Source: Mesostigma viride
Lineage: Eukaryota > Streptophyta > Mesostigmatophyceae > Mesostigmatales > Mesostigmataceae
Reading direction: 5' to 3'
DNA: 64,000 bases
Assembly: GCA_009746045.1 (NCBI GenBank)
Contig: RPFO01000213.1
Coordinates: 2,784,837 to 2,848,836, forward strand
Below are positions 42,376 through 55,172 of this stretch, one piece after another. Each line of letters begins with the position of its first letter. Position 1 is the first letter of the stretch. The notes beneath the pieces were generated by a model. It saw nothing but the letters and a program-made list of their open reading frames with translations, did not search any database and was not told the origin of the DNA. The position numbers were made by a program, and so were the translations under genes.

Positions 42376-43590
42376 ATGGTGCGCGCACCCCTTGCGGTAG
42401 GGGCCATGGCGACTGCCTTTAGACGAAACGTGACAAATCTGGCACGCGGAAAGCAGAAATGCTCGATTGTTGGAGAAAATTAGTTACTGATTCTAATTTA
42501 TGGCGGGATGGTTGCGATCTATAATGTCGCGGGCTTTTTTTCTTTGCCATCGGCAGGGGGGGTCCGGCCTGAATTTCTGTCGGGATGAATAAAGTATATT
42601 GGATGCCTGCCGGGTTGATTGTCGATTGTTGCCAGTTTTGATGGTCGTAAGGAAAGCTAGTTTAATGATGTTTCTAAAGCCGTAAAAATTCCCGCTGCTA
42701 TCTTTACCTTTCCCGTCATTTTGCGGTAAGATAACATTAGCCCTGCGCGATGCGTACTGCCCAACCACTCCATGAAAGGGTGGACTTTCTTGTGCGCCTG
42801 GGCACGAATAAATGCCCGTTATGGTACGTTCTTGTGTTAAACGTCTTAAGCTTGCGTTTTCCTGCTTTCTTACCTCGTTGAGCGTAAGCTTTTTGCCTTC
42901 TTTCCGGCCAGATGCAGCCAGAAAGTTGCGGGTCCTGGCGCTGCATCGCTGGATTCCTGGGTGTCTTTTAGCTAGTTAATCGTCTGTGACGTGGCTGGCT
43001 TTCTGCAGCGCGTGGCCCGCAACCTGTCGGGAAGGTGTAATGCTTTTATTTCCATGCTTCTCTGAAATTTCTTTTGCTTTATAGACAGTTGTGTTCGAGG
43101 AAATTCACGCGGTCTTCCTAAGCAGCGGCATCATTTTCCCCAGACACTGACGAGCTGGCACCTGTCTCCTAAAGAGAGCGGCTCGTGCTTGTTAGAAAGG
43201 AGGCAGTGTGCATTTTGCGGGACACAATGCTTTGGTGGCACATGCGTCAGGTAGGCTGTTCCAATGGTCTCTTCACCTTTCCCACTGAGTAAATGTTAGC
43301 ATTTGTCATGCTAACCAGAGCAGCTAGCCACAGGTTGGCTGGATAAAAAGTCAGCTTATTTTCTCTTTATATACTGCGTGTGTGGTCCTCCACGTGTCCG
43401 GCTTGTTGGGCATTTTGGAAGAGGGTTTATAATGTGTTGTTGGGTGGAACAACTTGGTTGTTGGCACAAAATCACACATTATTAGCCTGAGATAGGCATG
43501 ACATATGCTGCTCAGGCGTGTCGTCCTACCAGCCTTGTTGTTAAGGGTAGACTCACAAGGCTGGCTGTGCCGATGGAGGGGTGGGGCGTG
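42376..43590. repeat. 1.2-kb segment duplicated at 52720-53941, copy 1
   Basis: From GGTGCGCGCACCCCTTGCGG to GATGGAGGGGTGGGGCGT this is about 95 percent the same, by eye, as the interior of the TTAA element at 52646-57260, in direct orientation. Copy 1 lacks that element's ends and is followed at once by the CATGCATG array. It is probably a truncated copy of the same element. Confidence 0.85.
42493..43090 (-). pseudogene. Unrecognised element ORF, copy 1, with in-frame stop
   Basis: It parallels the frame at 52871-53460. Here a 3-bp longer variant introduces TAA in the middle (minus strand GAT TAA CTA GCT near 42970), just before RCSARTRNF-like sequence. The rest remains open to about 42493. 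No domain is recognised. Confidence 0.5.
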
Positions 43591-43595
43591 CTAGC

Positions 43596-44082
43596 CCCCC
43601 CCACACCCACGCATGCATGCTAGCCCACCCCCACACCCACGCATGCATGCTAGCCCCGGCCCCCCCACACCCACGCATGCATGCTAGCCCCCCCCACACC
43701 CACGCATGCATGCTAGCCCACACTCACACCCACGCATGCATGCTAGCCCACCCCCACACCCACGCATGCATGCTAGCCCCCCCCACACCCACGCATGCAT
43801 GCCAGCCCCCCCCACACCCACGCATGCATGACAGCCCCCCCACACACCCACGCATGCATGCTAGCCCCCCACACACACCCACGCATGCATGCCAGCCCCC
43901 ATACACACCCACGCATGCATGCCAGCCCCCCCCACACTTACGCATGCATGCTAGCCCCCACACACACCCACGCATGCATGCCAGCCCCCCACACACCCAC
44001 GCATGCAGGCTAGCCCCCCCCACACCCACGCATGCATGCCAGCCCACCCCCACACCCACGCGTGCATGCCAGCCCACCCCTA
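43596..44082 (+). repeat. Minisatellite with CACCCACGCATGCATG core, about 27-bp unit
   Basis: About 18 units of ACACCCACGCATGCATGC then (T/C)AGCC and a C/A tract of variable length. Every unit keeps the self-complementary GCATGCATGC (one GCATGCAGGC). Long frames through it on either strand follow from the repeat only. Confidence 0.9.
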
Positions 44083-44829
44083 GCTTGAGCGTGCTTGTAA
44101 AGTTTTTGCATGGTTTATTAAAATGAGTGGAATATGTATTTATTGCATTAAATGTTAATTTTATCATGAATGAAAATGGTCAACATTGCCGAAGTGCCCC
44201 TAAATTGCTCAATATTGTGTGCTCAAGAATTCAATGAGGATTGTCATCATGGAAACCCGCACAAATTCACGATTCCGGGCATGCATGTGAAAGTATCAAG
44301 AACAATTTTCAATTAAGAATGGTATCTCATTGTTCCATGAATCAATATGACTCCATGTACGTAGACAAGCCATGATGACCCATGGGAGCCTGAATCCTCA
44401 TCATTAAATACATAAATGCCACCCATGTACGTAGACGGGCCATGATGACACCAATGGAGCCTGAATCCTCATCATTAATTACATAAATGCCAACCATGTA
44501 CATACACGGGCAATGATGACACCATGGGAGCCTGAATCCTCATCACATAAATGCCAACCATGTACGTAGGCCAGCCATGATGACACTATATGGGAGCCTG
44601 AATCCTCATCATTAATTTCATACATGCCAACAACACGTAGACGGGCCATAATGACACCACGGGAGCCTGAATCCTCATCATTTTTTTTTCTTTGACATCC
44701 ATGTACGTAGGCCAGCCATGATGACACCATGGGAGCCTGAATCCTCATCATTTTTTTTCTGAGACATCCATGTACGTAGGCCAGCCATGATGACACCATG
44801 GGAGCCTGAATCCTCATCATTAAATCCAT

Positions 44830-45165
44830 ACATTCATTGAGAATGATAGATTACGGAGGTGAGATAGGCATGCAACATAAGGAAAAACCCGATAACTGGG
44901 AGAATAACCCTGAAGAAATTAATAGTAATCTGATACAGACATCCAAGGATCACGCCAGCGGCACAAGGTACAACTAACTAGACATCACAAAACTACACGC
45001 AGCAACAGCGCTGCCGGCCCACCATGCAGGCCTGGAAGGGATCTAGACCGCATGGGTCGCGACAAAGTCGGCCCGGGTGCGGCGGAATAACACATCAGCC
45101 ACGGTGCGAGTGAGGGCGAGTGACAGGCGCTGCCGCCAATACGAGGACCAAATAAATACATACAT
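44830..45165. repeat. Non-satellite island 1 in the array
   Basis: From TTCATTGAGAATGATAGATT to CCGCCAATACGAGGACCAAA. Its right two-thirds is the inverted relative of the ARC6 intronic fragment at 3812-3992. The island is repeated almost unchanged at 48046-48370. Confidence 0.8.
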
Positions 45166-48045
45166 GCCATCCATGTACGTAGACAGGCCATGATGACACC
45201 ATGGGAGCCTGAATCCTCATCAATTACTATTCCTTGACATCCATGTACGTAGACGGGCCATGATGACACCATGGGAGCCTGAATCCTCATCATTTTGTTT
45301 TCTTTGACATCCATGTACATACGTAGGCCAGCCATGATGACACCAATGGAGCCTGAATCCTCATCATTAATTACATACATGCCATCCATGTACGTAGACA
45401 GGCCATGATGACACCATGGGAGCCTGAATCCTCATCATTTACTATTCCTTGACATCCATGTACGTAGACAGGCCATGATGACACCATGGGAGCCTGAATC
45501 CTCATCATTTTTTTTTCTTTGACATCCATGTACATACGTAGGCCAGCCATGATGACACCAATGGAGCCTGAATCCTCATCATTAATTACATGTACATGCC
45601 ATCCATGTACGTAGACGGGCCATGATGACCCCATGGGAGCCTGAATCCTCATCATGAATTACATAAATGCCACCCATGTACGTAGACGGGCCATGATGAC
45701 ACCAATGGAGCCTGAATCCTCATCATTAATTACATAAATGCCAACCATGTACATACACGGGCAATGATGACACCATGGGAGCCTGAATCCTCATCATTAA
45801 TTACATAAATGCCAACCATGTACGTAGGCCAGCCATGATGACACTATGGGATCCTGAATACTCATCATTAACTTCATACATGCCAACAACACGTAGACGG
45901 GCCATAATGACACCACGGGAGCCTGAATCCTCATCATTTTTTTTTCTTTGACATCCATGTACGTAGGCCAGCCATGATGACACCATGGGAGCCTGAATCC
46001 TCATCATTTTTTTTCTGAGACATCCATGTACGTAGGCCAGCCATGATGACACCATGGGAGCCTGAATCCTCATCATTAAATACATACATGCCATCCATGT
46101 ACGTAGACAGGCCATGATGACACCATGGGAGCCTGAATCCTCATCATTTACTATTCCTTGACATCCATGTACGTAGACGGGCCATGATGACACCATGGGA
46201 GCCTGAATCCTCATCATTTTTTTTTCTTTGACATCCATGTACATACGTAGGCCAGCCATGATGACACCAATGGAGCCTGAATCCTCATCATTAATTACAT
46301 ACATGCCATCCATGTACGTAGACAGGCCATGATGACACCATGGGAGCCTGAATCCTCATCATTTACTATTCCTTGACATCCATGTACGTAGACGGGCCAT
46401 GATGACACCATGGGAGCCTGAATCCTCATCATTAAATACATACATGCCATCCATGTACGTAGACAGGCCATGATGACACCATGGGAGCCTGAATCCTCAT
46501 CATTTACTATTCCTTGACATCCATGTACGTAGACGGGCCATGATGACACCATGGGAGCCTGAATCCTCATCATTTTGTTTTCTTTGACATCCATGTACAT
46601 ACGTAGGCCAGCCATGATGACACCAATGGAGCCTGAATCCTCATCATTAATTACATACATGCCATCCATGTACGTAGACAGGCCATGATGACACCATGGG
46701 AGCCTGAATCCTCATCACTCAGACATTTACTATTCCTTGACATCCATGAACGTGGACGGGCCATGATGACACCATGGGAGCCTGAATCCTCATGATTTAC
46801 TATTCCTTGACATCCATGTACGTAGGCCAGCCATGGAGACACCATGGGAGCCTGAATCCTCCTCATTAATTACATACATGCCATCCATGTACGTAGACAA
46901 GCCATGATGACCCCATGGGAGCCTGAATCCTCATCATTTTTTTTTTCTTTGACATCCATGTACGTAGACGGGCCATGATGACACCATGGGAGCCTGAATC
47001 CTCATCATTAATTACATAAATGACATCCATGTACGTAGACGGGCCATGATGACACCATGGGAGCCTGAATCCTCATCATTAATTACATACTTGCCATTCA
47101 TGTACGTAGACGGCCCATGGAGACACCATGGGAGCCTGAATCCTCATCATTTACTATTCCTTGACATCCATGTACGTAGACGGGCCATGATGACACCATG
47201 GGAGCCTGAATCCTCATCATTAATTATATAAATGCCATCCATGTACGTAGACGGGCGATGATGACACCATGGGAGCCTAAATCCTCCTCATTAATTACAT
47301 AAATGCCATCCATGTACGTAGGCCAGCCATGGAGACACCATGGGAGCCTGAATCCTCCTCATTAATTACATAAATGCCAACCATGTACGTAGACAAGCCA
47401 TGATGACACCATGGGAGCCTGAATCCTCATCATTTACTATTCCTTGACATCCATGTACGTAGGCCAGCCATGATGACACCAATGGAGCCTGAATCCTCTT
47501 CATTTTTTTTATGAGAGGATTCAGGTTACATAAATGCCAACCATGTAGGTATAGACAAGCCATGATGACACCATGGGAGCCTGAATCCTCATCATTAAAT
47601 ACATAAATGCCATCCATGTACGTAGGCCAGCCATGGAGACACCATGGGAGCCTGAATCCTCCTCATTAATTACATAAATGCCAACCATGTACGTATACAA
47701 GCCATGATGACACCATGGGAGCCTGAATCCTCATCATTTACTATTCCTTGACATCCATGTACGTAGGCCAGCCATGATGACACCAATGGAGCCTGAATCC
47801 TCTTCATTTTTTTTATGAGAGGATTCAGGTTACATAAATGCCAACCATGTACGTAGACAAGCCATGATGACACCATGGGAGCCTGAATCCTCATCATTTA
47901 AACTATTCCTTGACATCCATGTACGTAGGCCAGCCATGATGACACCATGGGAGCCTGAATCCTCATCATTTTTTTTCTGAGACATCCATGTACGTAGGCC
48001 AGCCATGATGACACCATGGGAGCCTGAATCCTCATCATTAAATAC

Positions 48046-48370
48046 ATACATTCATTGAGAATGATAGATTACGGAGGTGAGATAGGCATGCAACATAAGG
48101 AAAAACCCGATAACTGGGAGAATAACCCTGAAGAAATTAATAGTAATCTGACACAGACATCCAAGGATCACGCCAGCGGCACAAGGTACAACTAACTAGA
48201 CATCACAAAACTACACGCAGCAACAGCGCTGCCGGCCCACCATGCAGGCCTGGAAGGGATCTAGACCGCATGGGTCGCGACAAAGTCGGCCCGGGTGCGG
48301 CGGAATAACACATCAGCCACGGTGCGAGTGAGGGCGAGTGACAGGCGCTGCCGCCAATACGAGGACCAAA
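48046..48370. repeat. Non-satellite island 2, copy of island 1
   Basis: It differs from island 1 by single bases (GACACAGACATCC against GATACAGACATCC). The distance of 3,216 bp between equivalent points defines the higher-order period of the satellite field. Confidence 0.85.
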
Positions 48371-48471
48371 TAAATACATACATGCCATCCATGTACGTAG
48401 ACAGGCCATGATGACACCATGGGAGCCTGAATCCTCATCATTTACTATTCCTTGACATCCATGTACGTAGA

Positions 48472-49422
48472 AGTTGCACAAGCTACTGCTTATACTTTTT
48501 ATGCGGAAACCTTTTCGCTAAGGTTAACGCATATTCTTACATCCTGCGCAGGATGTAAGAATATGCGTTAACCTTAGCGAAAAGGTTTCCGCATAAAAAG
48601 TATAAGCAGTAGCTTGTGCAACTTAAAACCTTTGCGCGTTGGGGCGGAATATTAAGCGGCTCCCTAACTAGGGTTTACTTCCGCATCGAATTACTAATTC
48701 GATATCGAATTACTGATTCGATATTAATCCCGGGAAGGTCCGATATCTACCTCGCTAGGCGATTAATTAGGTCCGACCGGTGCCCCGGCGGATCCTCCCA
48801 AATAATCCCTACTCGGCACTGGCCCCACGAGGTTTCGAACCCATGACTTCCGCGCCGCGCCGGTTCTAAGTTGCACAAGCTACTGCTTATACTTTTTATG
48901 CGGAAACCTTTTCGCTAAGGTTAACGCATATTCTTACATCCTGCGCAGGATGTAAGAATATGCGTTAACCTTAGCGAAAAGGTTTCCGCATAAAAAGTAT
49001 AAGCAGTAGTGTAGCTTGTACAACTTAGAACCGGCGCGGCGCGGAAGTCACGGGTTCGAAACCTCGTGGGGTCAGTGCCGAGTAGGGATTATTTGGGAGG
49101 ATCCGCCGGGGCACCGGTCGGACCTAATTAATCGCCTAGCGAGGTAGATATCGGACCTTCCCGGGATTAATATCGAATCAGTAATTCGATATCGAATTAG
49201 TAATTCGATGCGGAAGTAAACCCTAGTTAGGGAGCCGCTTAATATTCCGCCCCAACGCGCAAAGGTTTTAAGTTGCACAAGCTACTGCTTATACTTTTTA
49301 TGCGGAAACCTTTTCGCTAAGGTTAACGCATATTCTTACATCCTGCGCAGGATGTAAGAATATGCGTTAACCTTAGCGAAAAGGTTTCCGCATAAAAAGT
49401 ATAAGCAGTAGCTTGTGCAACT
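48472..49422. mobile_element. 951-bp nested-palindrome foldback element with 5-bp target duplication
   Basis: The order is P-X-P-X'-P. P is a hairpin of about 152 bp (48472-48623, 48869-49025, 49271-49422) that is itself an almost perfect palindrome centred on CCTGCGCAGG. X (48624-48868) and X' (49026-49270) are 245-bp reverse complements with only a few mismatches. The middle P carries a 5-bp insertion and a base change. The satellite bases GTAGA are duplicated at 48467-48471 and 49423-49427. No transposase is encoded. X holds a Pol III B-box-like word, GGTTCGAAACC (49053-49063 and, inverted, near 48831). Confidence 0.92.
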
Positions 49423-52400
49423 GTAGACGGGCCATGATGACACCATGGGAGCCTGAATCCTCATCATTTTGTTTTCTTTGACATCCATGTACATACGTAG
49501 GCCAGCCATGATGACACCAATGGAGCCTGAATCCTCATCATTAATTACATACATGCCATCCATGTACGTAGACAGGCCATGATGACACCATGGGAGCCTG
49601 AATCCTCATCATTTACTATTCCTTGACATCCATGTACGTAGACGGGCCATGATGACACCATGGGAGCCTGAATCCTCATCATTTTTTTTTCTTTGACATC
49701 CATGTACATACGTAGGCCAGCCATGATGACACCAATGGAGCCTGAATCCTCATCATTAATTACATGTACATGCCATCCATGTACGTAGACGGGCCATGAT
49801 GACCCCATGGGAGCCTGAATCCTCATCATGAATTACCTAAATGCCACCCATGTACGTAGACGGGCCATGATGACACCAATGGAGCCTGAATCCTCATCAT
49901 TAATTACATAAATGCCAACCATGTACATACACGGGCAATGATGACACCATGGGAGCCTGAATCCTCATCATTAATTACATAAATGCCAACCATGTACGTA
50001 GGCCAGCCATGATGACACTATGGGATCCTGAATACTCATCATTAATTTCATACATGCCAACAACACGTAGACGGGCCATAATGACACCACGGGAGCCTGA
50101 ATCCTCATCATTTTTTTTTCTTTGACATCCATGTACGTAGGCCAGCCATGATGACACCATGGGAGCCTGAATCCTCATCATTTTTTTTCTGAGACATCCA
50201 TGTACGTAGGCCAGCCATGATGACACCATGGGAGCCTGAATCCTCATCATTAAATACATACATGCCATCCATGTACGTAGACAGGCCATGATGACACCAT
50301 GGGAGCCTGAATCCTCATCATTTACTATTCCTTGACATCCATGTACGTGGACGGGCCATGATGACACCATGGGAGCCTGAATCCTCATCATTTTTTTTTC
50401 TTTGACATCCATGTACATACGTAGGCCAGCCATGATGACACCAATGGAGCCTGAATCCTCATCATTAATTACATACATGCCATCCATGTACGTAGACAGG
50501 CCATGATGACACCATGGGAGCCTGAATCCTCATCATTTACTATTCCTTGACATCCATGTACGTAGACGGGCCATGATGACACCATGGGAGCCTGAATCCT
50601 CATCATTAAATACATACATGCCATCCATGTACGTAGACAGGCCATGATGACACCATGGGAGCCTGAATCCTCATCATTTACTATTCCTTGACATCCATGT
50701 ACGTAGACGGGCCATGATGACACCATGGGAGCCTGAATCCTCATCATTTTGTTTTCTTTGACATCCATGTACATACGTAGGCCAGCCATGATGACACCAA
50801 TGGAGCCTGAATCCTCATCATTAATTACATACATGCCATCCATGTACGTAGACAGGCCATGATGACACCATGGGAGCCTGAATCCTCATCACTCAGACAT
50901 TTACTATTCCTTGACATCCATGTACGTGGACGGGCCATGATGACACCATGGGAGCCTGAATCCTCATGATTTACTATTCCTTGACATCCATGTACGTAGG
51001 CCAGCCATGGAGACACCATGGGAGCCTGAATCCTCCTCATTAATTACATACATGCCATCCATGTACGTAGACAAGCCATGATGACCCCATGGGAGCCTGA
51101 ATCCTCATCATTTTTTTTTCTTTGACATCCATGTACGTAGACGGGCCATGATGACACCATGGGAGCCTGAATCCTCATCATTAATTACATAAATGACATC
51201 CATGTACGTAGACGGGCCATGATGACACCATGGGAGCCTGAATCCTCATCATTAATTACATACTTGCCATTCATGTACGTAGACGGGCCATGGAGACACC
51301 ATGGGAGCCTGAATCCTCATCATTTACTATTCCTTGACATCCATGTACGTAGACGGGCCATGATGACACCATGGGAGCCTGAATCCTCATCATTAATTAC
51401 ATAAATGCCATCCATGTACGTAGACGGGCGATGATGACACCATGGGAGCCTAAATCCTCCTCATTAATTACATAAATGCCATCCATGTACGTAGGCCAGC
51501 CATGGAGACACCATGGGAGCCTGAATCCTCATCATTAATTACATAAATGCCAACCATGTACGTAGACAAGCCATGATGACACCATGGGAGCCTGAATCCT
51601 CATCATTTATGTACTATTCCTTGACATCCATGTACGTAGACGGGCCATGATGACACCAATGGAGCCTGAATCCTCTTCATTTTTTTTATGAGAGGATTCA
51701 GGTTACATAAATGCCAACCATGTAGGTATAGACAAGCCATGATGACACCATGGGAGCCTGAATCCTCATCATTAAATACATAAATGCCATCCATGTACGT
51801 AGGCCAGCCATGGAGACACCATGGGAGCCTAAATCCTCCTCATTAATTACATAAATGCCAACCATGTACGTATACAAGCCATGATGACACCATGGGAGCC
51901 TGAATCCTCATCATTTACTATTCCTTGACATCCATGTACGTAGGCCAGCCATGATGACACCAATGGAGCCTGAATCCTCTTCATTTTTTTTATGAGAGGA
52001 TTCAGGTTACATAAATGCCAACCATGTACGTAGACAAGCCATGATGACACCATGGGAGCCTGAATCCTCATCATTTAAACTATTCCTTGACATCCATGTA
52101 CGTAGACGGGCCATGATGACACCATGGGAGCCTGAATCCTCATCATTAATTACATAAATGCCAACCATGTACGTAGACGGGCCATTATGACACCATGGGA
52201 GCCTGAATCCTCATCATTAAAAAAATACATGCCATCCATGTACGTAGGCCAGCCATGATGACACCATGGGAGCCTAAATCCTCCTCATGAATTACATAAA
52301 TGCCAACCATGTACGTAGGCCAGCCATGGAGACACCATGGGAGCCTGAATCCTCATAATTAATTACATAAATGCCAACCATGTACGTAGACAAGCCATGA

Positions 52401-52870
52401 TGACACCATGGGAGCCTGAATCCTCATCATTAATTACATACTTGCCATTCATGTACGTAGACGGGCCATGGAGACACCATGGGAGCCTGAATCCTCATCA
52501 TTTACTATTCCTTGACATCCATGTACGTAGACGGGCCATGATGACACCATGGGAGCCTGAATCCTCATCATTACTTACATAAATGCCATCCATGTACGTA
52601 GACGGGCGATGATGACACCATGGGAGCCTAAATCCTTCTCATTAAGGGGACTCGGCGCGGCGAATATTTTCCGCGCCAAAAAAATTCCGCGGTACCCTCC
52701 GTACCGTGAAAAGTGGGTGCACGGTGCGCGCACCCCTTGCGGATTCAAGTGGCCATGGCGACTGCTTTTAGACGAAACGTGACAAATCTGGCTCGCGGAA
52801 AGCAGAAAAAATGCTCGATTCTTGGAGAAAATTAGTTACTGATTCTAATTTATGGTGGGATAGTTGCGAT

Positions 52871-53460
52871 CTATAATGTCGCGGGCTCTTTTTCTTTACC
52901 ATCGGCAGGGGGGGTCCGGCCTGAATTTCTGTCGGGATGAATAAAGTATAATGGATGCCTGCAGGTGTGATTGTCGATTGTTGCCAGTTTTGATGGTCCT
53001 ACTGTAATGGAAGCTAGTTTAATGATGTTTCTAAAGCCGTAAAAATTCCCGCTGCTATCTTTACCTTTCCCGTCATTTTGCGATAAGATAACATTAGGCC
53101 TGCGCGATGCGCGCCCGACCTCTCCATGAAAGGGTGGACTTTCTTGTGCGCCTGGGCACGAATAAATGCCCGTTATGGTACGTTCTTGTATTAAACGTCC
53201 TAAGATAGCGCTTTCCTGCTTTCTTAGCTCGTTGAGCGTAAGCTTTTTGCCTTCTTTCCGGCCAGATGCAGCCATGAAGTTGCGGGTCCTGGCGCTGCAT
53301 CGCTGGATTCCTGGATGTTTTTTAGCAAGTTCGTCTGTGACGTGGCTGGCTTGCTGCAGCGCGTGGCCCACAACCTGTCGGGAAGGTGTAATGCTTTTAT
53401 TTCCATGCTTCTCTGAAATTTCTTTTGCTTTATAGACAGTTGTGTTCGAGGAAATTCACG
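52871..53460 (-). CDS. Unrecognised ORF inside the TTAA element, copy 2
   Basis: An open minus-strand frame of about 195 codons reading SEKHGNKSITPSRQVVGHAL, then TDELAKKHPGIQRCSARTRN, GKKLTLNELRKQESAILGRL and ERTITGIYSCPGAQESPPF. No ATG lies near its 5' end, so it may be an internal exon or a decayed remnant. Its paralogue at 42493-43090 keeps most of the frame despite substitutions. No transposase motif is recognised. Confidence 0.4.
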
Positions 53461-53941
53461 CGGTCTTCCTAAGCAGCGGCATCATTTTCCCCAGACACTG
53501 ATGAGCTGGCACCTGTCTCCTAAAGAAAGTGGCTCCTGCTTGTTAGAAAGGAGGCAGTGTGCATTTTGCGGGACACAATGCTTTGGTGGCACATGCGTCA
53601 GGTAGGTTGTTCCAATGGTCTCTTCACCTTTCCCACTGAGTAAATGATAGCCTTTGTCATGCTAACCAGAGCAGCTAGCCACAGGTTGGCTGGATAAAAA
53701 GTCAGCTTATTTTCTCTTTATATACTGCGTGTGTGGTCCTCCACATGTCCGGCTTGTTGGGCATTTTGGAAGAGGGTTTTTAATGTGTTGTTGGGTGGAA
53801 CAACTTGGTTGTTGGCACCAAAATAACACATTATTAGCCTGAGATAGGCATGACATATGCTGCTCAGGCGTGTTGTCCTACCAGCCTTGTTGTTAAGGGT
53901 AGACTCACAAGGCTGGCTGTGCCGATGGAGGGGTGGGGCGT

Positions 53942-54551
53942 ATGACGCTCCGGACATCCTCCTCACACTCCGTGATCAAAGTGGGCATGTTTTTGGGTGT
54001 CTAGGGTAGCAAAACAGATGTCATTTTGGCTCAGCACTAGCTCAATTCTCTTTTAGCGTCTACCCAGGTGTCACAGGAAAATCAATAACTTGAGCTACGC
54101 TTGTCAGAATGAGCTCAAACTTTGGGGTTGTGTTTCCCCCCACTCAATGGAATTTAAAATGTATGGATGACCCAATCTGATGTGCTAATGATTTGATTTA
54201 TTTTTTTTGGCTCAAAAAAGTACCCATTTTGCGGGAAAATTAATAACTCAAACAAATGTGACCATTTTGGCCATGTAAATAGCCCAGCTTTTAAAAAAGT
54301 GGGGGAACTTTGCAGAAATGTATGGGCAGGTCATTTGGATAAGTGGTTTGTCTTGGGCAAAATATCTCATAAATAGCGTCTTTTTCTATTTTTAGCTCGC
54401 CACCGGTGCGTGGTTGGGGGTAGTACCCCCAACAAGTGGTGGCATGAATGTCCAAACATCATATTTATGGTACTCAATCATCACTAGATGGTTCGCGAGT
54501 GCATTGGAACTGATATTCATTAAAGTCAGTTTTTCAGGCTTTTGGACGTGC
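53942..54551. other. Right part of the TTAA element, no gene seen
   Basis: Mostly AT-rich sequence with repeated use of TTTTGG and CTCAA words. Not found in the copy at 42376-43590. Confidence 0.4.
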
Positions 54552-54556
54552 GAGTC

Positions 54557-55172
54557 TGTCAAAAATGTCATGCTGTGACCATGGGAGGTTGTTGATATTA
54601 CATTAATAATGATGACCTCATTTACGACTTTGTCATGATGGAAATATTTTGTCAACCACCATGGCTGAAAGGTGCCATTTTCTAGAACAGTGGTGGTCAG
54701 AGAAGATGAACTGGCGTGTAGCCCAGCCACCACCTATATGGCTGGTCGGCAGGACCACAACATAATTAACTTAACATGACAGCTAGGCAACACTTAACCA
54801 GTGCTAGATGCTGCCTGCTGGCAAATCATGGTTGTACCATGGCAGACAGAATTAGGTACGCCTAGCTGACGGTCCAGGTACCACGAATTGAATTATTGGC
54901 GCCTGTCCTATATGGGCCATGCGCCACATGACACGACATGGATTGTACTACAGTGCCGTATAGTGACCAGGCACATATATATGAAAAGACTCATAACTTT
55001 CTACCTAGAGCTCAGATCAAGGTGATTCTAGTGGCAAAGTTGTAGCCAAACATGAGCTCTACGCAGTCATACTGGCGTTGTAGGTTGTTCTGACTTAACT
55101 ACGGACTACCCGAACTTTATCTAGATTAGTAAGTGCTAGACTTGTCAGGCATATTGGGGCATATTCCTGACA
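54557..55172 (-). repeat. 3' LTR of the LTR retroelement
   Basis: 616 bp, TG...CA ends, preceded by GAGTC at 54552-54556. It contains TATATATATGAAAAGACTCA near its right end (plus strand). Confidence 0.9.

Larger units (their letters stand above)
44345..52645 (-). repeat. Satellite field of about 90 units of about 70 bp
   Basis: The core word on the plus strand is CATGTACGTAGAC, then GGGCCATGATGACACCATGG and GAGCCTGAATCCTCATCAT, followed by one of a few linkers (TTACTATTCCTTGACATC, a T-run plus CTTTGACATC, or TAATTACATAAATGCCATC). Each unit holds a 7-bp inverted repeat (ATGATGA against TCATCAT). Unit length is not a multiple of three, so the frame rotates; minus-strand frames give repeats of NDEDSGSHGVIMA. 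Nothing indicates that these are translated. The field is interrupted by two islands and a foldback element. Confidence 0.95.

Noticed and set aside
43596..44082. His/Ala/Cys-rich repeat protein
   Set aside because: Open frames arise on both strands from the minisatellite; there is no start context or flanking domain.
48472..49422. tRNA genes in the foldback arms
   Set aside because: Only a B-box-like word is present; no A box, acceptor stem or anticodon arm could be drawn.
44345..52645. CRISPR-like or peptide-repeat gene (NDEDSGSHGVIMA repeats)
   Set aside because: There are no unique spacers of constant length, the unit is ~70 bp of tandem satellite, and the frame rotates from unit to unit; the organism is eukaryotic.
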